A stretch of 64,000 nt of DNA from Pseudomonadota bacterium (GTDB lineage: Bacteria > Pseudomonadota > Alphaproteobacteria > Micropepsales > Micropepsaceae), in contig JACQDN010000022.1 in the NCBI GenBank assembly GCA_016201105.1, forward strand, positions 58,898 through 122,897, written 5' to 3'. Made by a program: the position numbers and the translations under genes. Below the pieces are notes generated by a model. That model searched no databases. It saw nothing but the letters and a program-made list of their open reading frames with translations, and was not told the origin of the DNA. Below, one piece after another: positions 62,833 through 64,000 of the stretch. The first letter of the stretch is position 1; each line of letters begins with the position of its first letter.

Positions 62833-63762
62833 ATGTCCAAATTTCAGGCGGCCGTCGCGCAGCTTTCGGCCACTCCGTTCGAGCCTCTGGCGTCCGCTGA
62901 AAAGGCGGCGCGCGCCATTCGCGAGGCGGCGAAGCGCGAAGCAAAGCTCATCGTGTTTCCCGAGGCCTTCTTGGGCGGCTATCCCAAAGGCGCTTCGTTC
63001 GGAGCCGTCGTCGGATCGCGCTCCACGCAAGGCCGGCGCGATTTCGAGCGCTACTATCGTGGCGCGATCGATCTGCCCGGACCGGAAAGCGAAGTGATCG
63101 CGGAAGCCGCTCGCGAAACGGGTCTCTTCGTCGTGGCCGGTTGCATCGAACGGGACCGGGGCACGCTCTATTGCACGGCTCTCTTCTTCGACGGTGCGCG
63201 CGGCCTTGTCGGCAAACATCGCAAGGTCATGCCGACGGCGATGGAGCGGCTGATCTGGGGTTATGGCGACGGTTCGACGATGAATGCTTTCGAAACCTCG
63301 CTGGGCAAGATCGGCGCCGTCATCTGCTGGGAAAACTACATGCCGATGCTGCGCATGCATATGTATGCGCAAGGCGTCACGCTTTATTGCGCACCGACAG
63401 CCGATGACCGCGACAGCTGGCTTCCCACTATGCGCCACATCACGCTCGAAGGGCGCTGTTTTGTGCTGAGCGCCTGTCAGCACATCACACGGGGCGCTTA
63501 TCCTGCCGATTACGAATGCTCGTTCGGAAACGATCCCGCAACGGTATTGATGCGTGGCGGCAGTGCGATTGTCGATCCGCTGGGAAATGTTCTTGCGGGT
63601 CCAAGCTTCGATGGCGAGACGATTTTATACGCAGAAATCGACACAAGCCGCATTGCCGGCGGCAAATACGATTTCGATGTTGTGGGTCACTACGCGCGGC
63701 CGGATATTTTCAGCTTGAGCGTGAACACGGCGCCGATGCCGCCAGTGAAGGTGAAGGATTAG
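62833..63762 (+). CDS. Nitrilase/carbon-nitrogen hydrolase
   Basis: A 309-residue nitrilase. The catalytic triad is clear: Glu 44 in IVFPEAFLGGYPKGA, Lys 131 in GKHRKVMPTAMERLIWG and Cys 165 in AVICWENYMPMLR. HITLEGRCFVLSACQ and a C-terminal SGHYARPD-like VVGHYARPDIFSL also match aliphatic/aromatic nitrilases (EC 3.5.5) rather than amidases. ATG 62833 is the first homologous start. The substrate is unknown. Confidence 0.92.
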   Translation: MSKFQAAVAQLSATPFEPLASAEKAARAIREAAKREAKLIVFPEAFLGGYPKGASFGAVVGSRSTQGRRDFERYYRGAIDLPGPESEVIAEAARETGLFVVAGCIERDRGTLYCTALFFDGARGLVGKHRKVMPTAMERLIWGYGDGSTMNAFETSLGKIGAVICWENYMPMLRMHMYAQGVTLYCAPTADDRDSWLPTMRHITLEGRCFVLSACQHITRGAYPADYECSFGNDPATVLMRGGSAIVDPLGNVLAGPSFDGETILYAEIDTSRIAGGKYDFDVVGHYARPDIFSLSVNTAPMPPVKVKD

Positions 63763-63765
63763 ATC

Positions 63766-63933
63766 TTCCTCCCCCGCCGTTGCGGGGGAGGTGCTGAGCG
63801 AGCCCTTCGCGAGCGAAGCGGAAGGGGTGGCGGGAAACGAGAAGAACAATCGCGATCGCCCTTCCGATTTCCCGCCACCCCCTCCGTCATCCGCGCGCTA
63901 TCGCCCGCGTCTGACACCTCCCCCGCAACGGCG
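63766..63933. repeat. Palindromic repeat, variant related in design to family A, copy 12
   Basis: cctcccccgccgttgcgggg at the left is mirrored by cacctcccccgcaacggcg at the right. The inner arms ggaaggggtggcgggaaa and ttcccgccaccccctcc are also complementary, around a short centre. The inner hairpin gcccttcgcgagcgaagcgg differs from other family A copies. It lies between the nitrilase and the leftward gene at the right edge. Confidence 0.82.
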
Positions 63934-63999
63934 CTAGGGCATGCACAGATCTTTCAGAGTCTTTCCAATGGGTTGGCGAAAGAGTTCGAAGATACGCTC
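63934..63999 (-). CDS. C-terminal end of an unidentified protein
   Basis: The minus strand is open from the right edge to a TAG at 63936-63934, encoding a plausible C-terminus containing RIFELFRQPIGKTLKDL and ending MP. It is too short to assign; it may be the 3' end of a gene outside the window. Confidence 0.3.
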   Translation of the reverse strand, partial: ERIFELFRQPIGKTLKDLCMP

Positions 64000-64000
64000 A

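Overview
The window looks like chromosomal DNA of a GC-rich alphaproteobacterium. The signs are the order rpmH-rnpA-yidD-yidC-engB-argB with the HAD nucleotidase, dapD and dapE nearby, the small SRP RNA directly upstream of dnaX-ybaB-recR, a GAAC-N7-GAAC LexA operator in front of an imuA-imuB-dnaE2 mutasome, DUF2336 and DUF1036 proteins, and a FixLJ-like pair. The genus cannot be fixed from the sequence alone. I see no insertion sequence, prophage or CRISPR array.

Layout. 1-9.5 kb: 5' part of icd, tRNA methyltransferase trmJ, an epoxide-hydrolase-like enzyme, SRP RNA, dnaX-ybaB-recR, rmuC, def-fmt-truA. 9.6-20.9 kb: murI, dapE, a dehydrogenase, a dapD with an internal deletion, a HAD nucleotidase, DUF2336 and DUF1036 genes, then argB, engB, yidC, yidD, rnpA and rpmH read leftward from a clear sigma70 promoter. 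21-32.5 kb: sensor kinase, tam, ggt diverging from a P1 peptidase, dienelactone hydrolase, a lipoprotein, tRNA-Arg(ACG), lemA and M48 peptidase, and the 3' remnant of pbpC. 32.7-37 kb: divergent biotin operons bioBA and bioFD. 37-39 kb: a methyltransferase and a vapBC module with its own palindromic operator. 39-46.3 kb: a probable CoA-dependent 2-aminobenzoate (anthranilate) pathway plus a glutathione transferase. 46.4-47.5 kb: a low-GC leucine-rich-repeat gene. 47.6-54 kb: the SOS operon nth-like-imuA-imuB-dnaE2. 54-57.8 kb: a lasso-peptide-type maturation cluster (HprK-like kinase, PqqD-like B1, asparagine-synthetase-like cyclase, transglutaminase-like B2) with no recognisable precursor gene. 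57.8-64 kb: M13 peptidase, FixL-like kinase, FixJ-like regulator, an extra receiver protein, nitrilase, and the end of a further gene.

A dispersed palindromic repeat, about 125-240 bp when complete, occurs at least twelve times. Nearly all copies are intergenic, but one lies inside dnaX and is translated in frame. Two copies carry a further repeat nested within them, and other inverted-repeat types occur as well.

The strongest leads are the translated repeat in dnaX, the precursor-less lasso-type cluster that shares its upstream region and a LexA operator with the SOS mutasome, the FixL-like kinase without the haem histidine, and the two damaged cell-wall genes (dapD and pbpC). The damaged genes may be real lesions or assembly errors.
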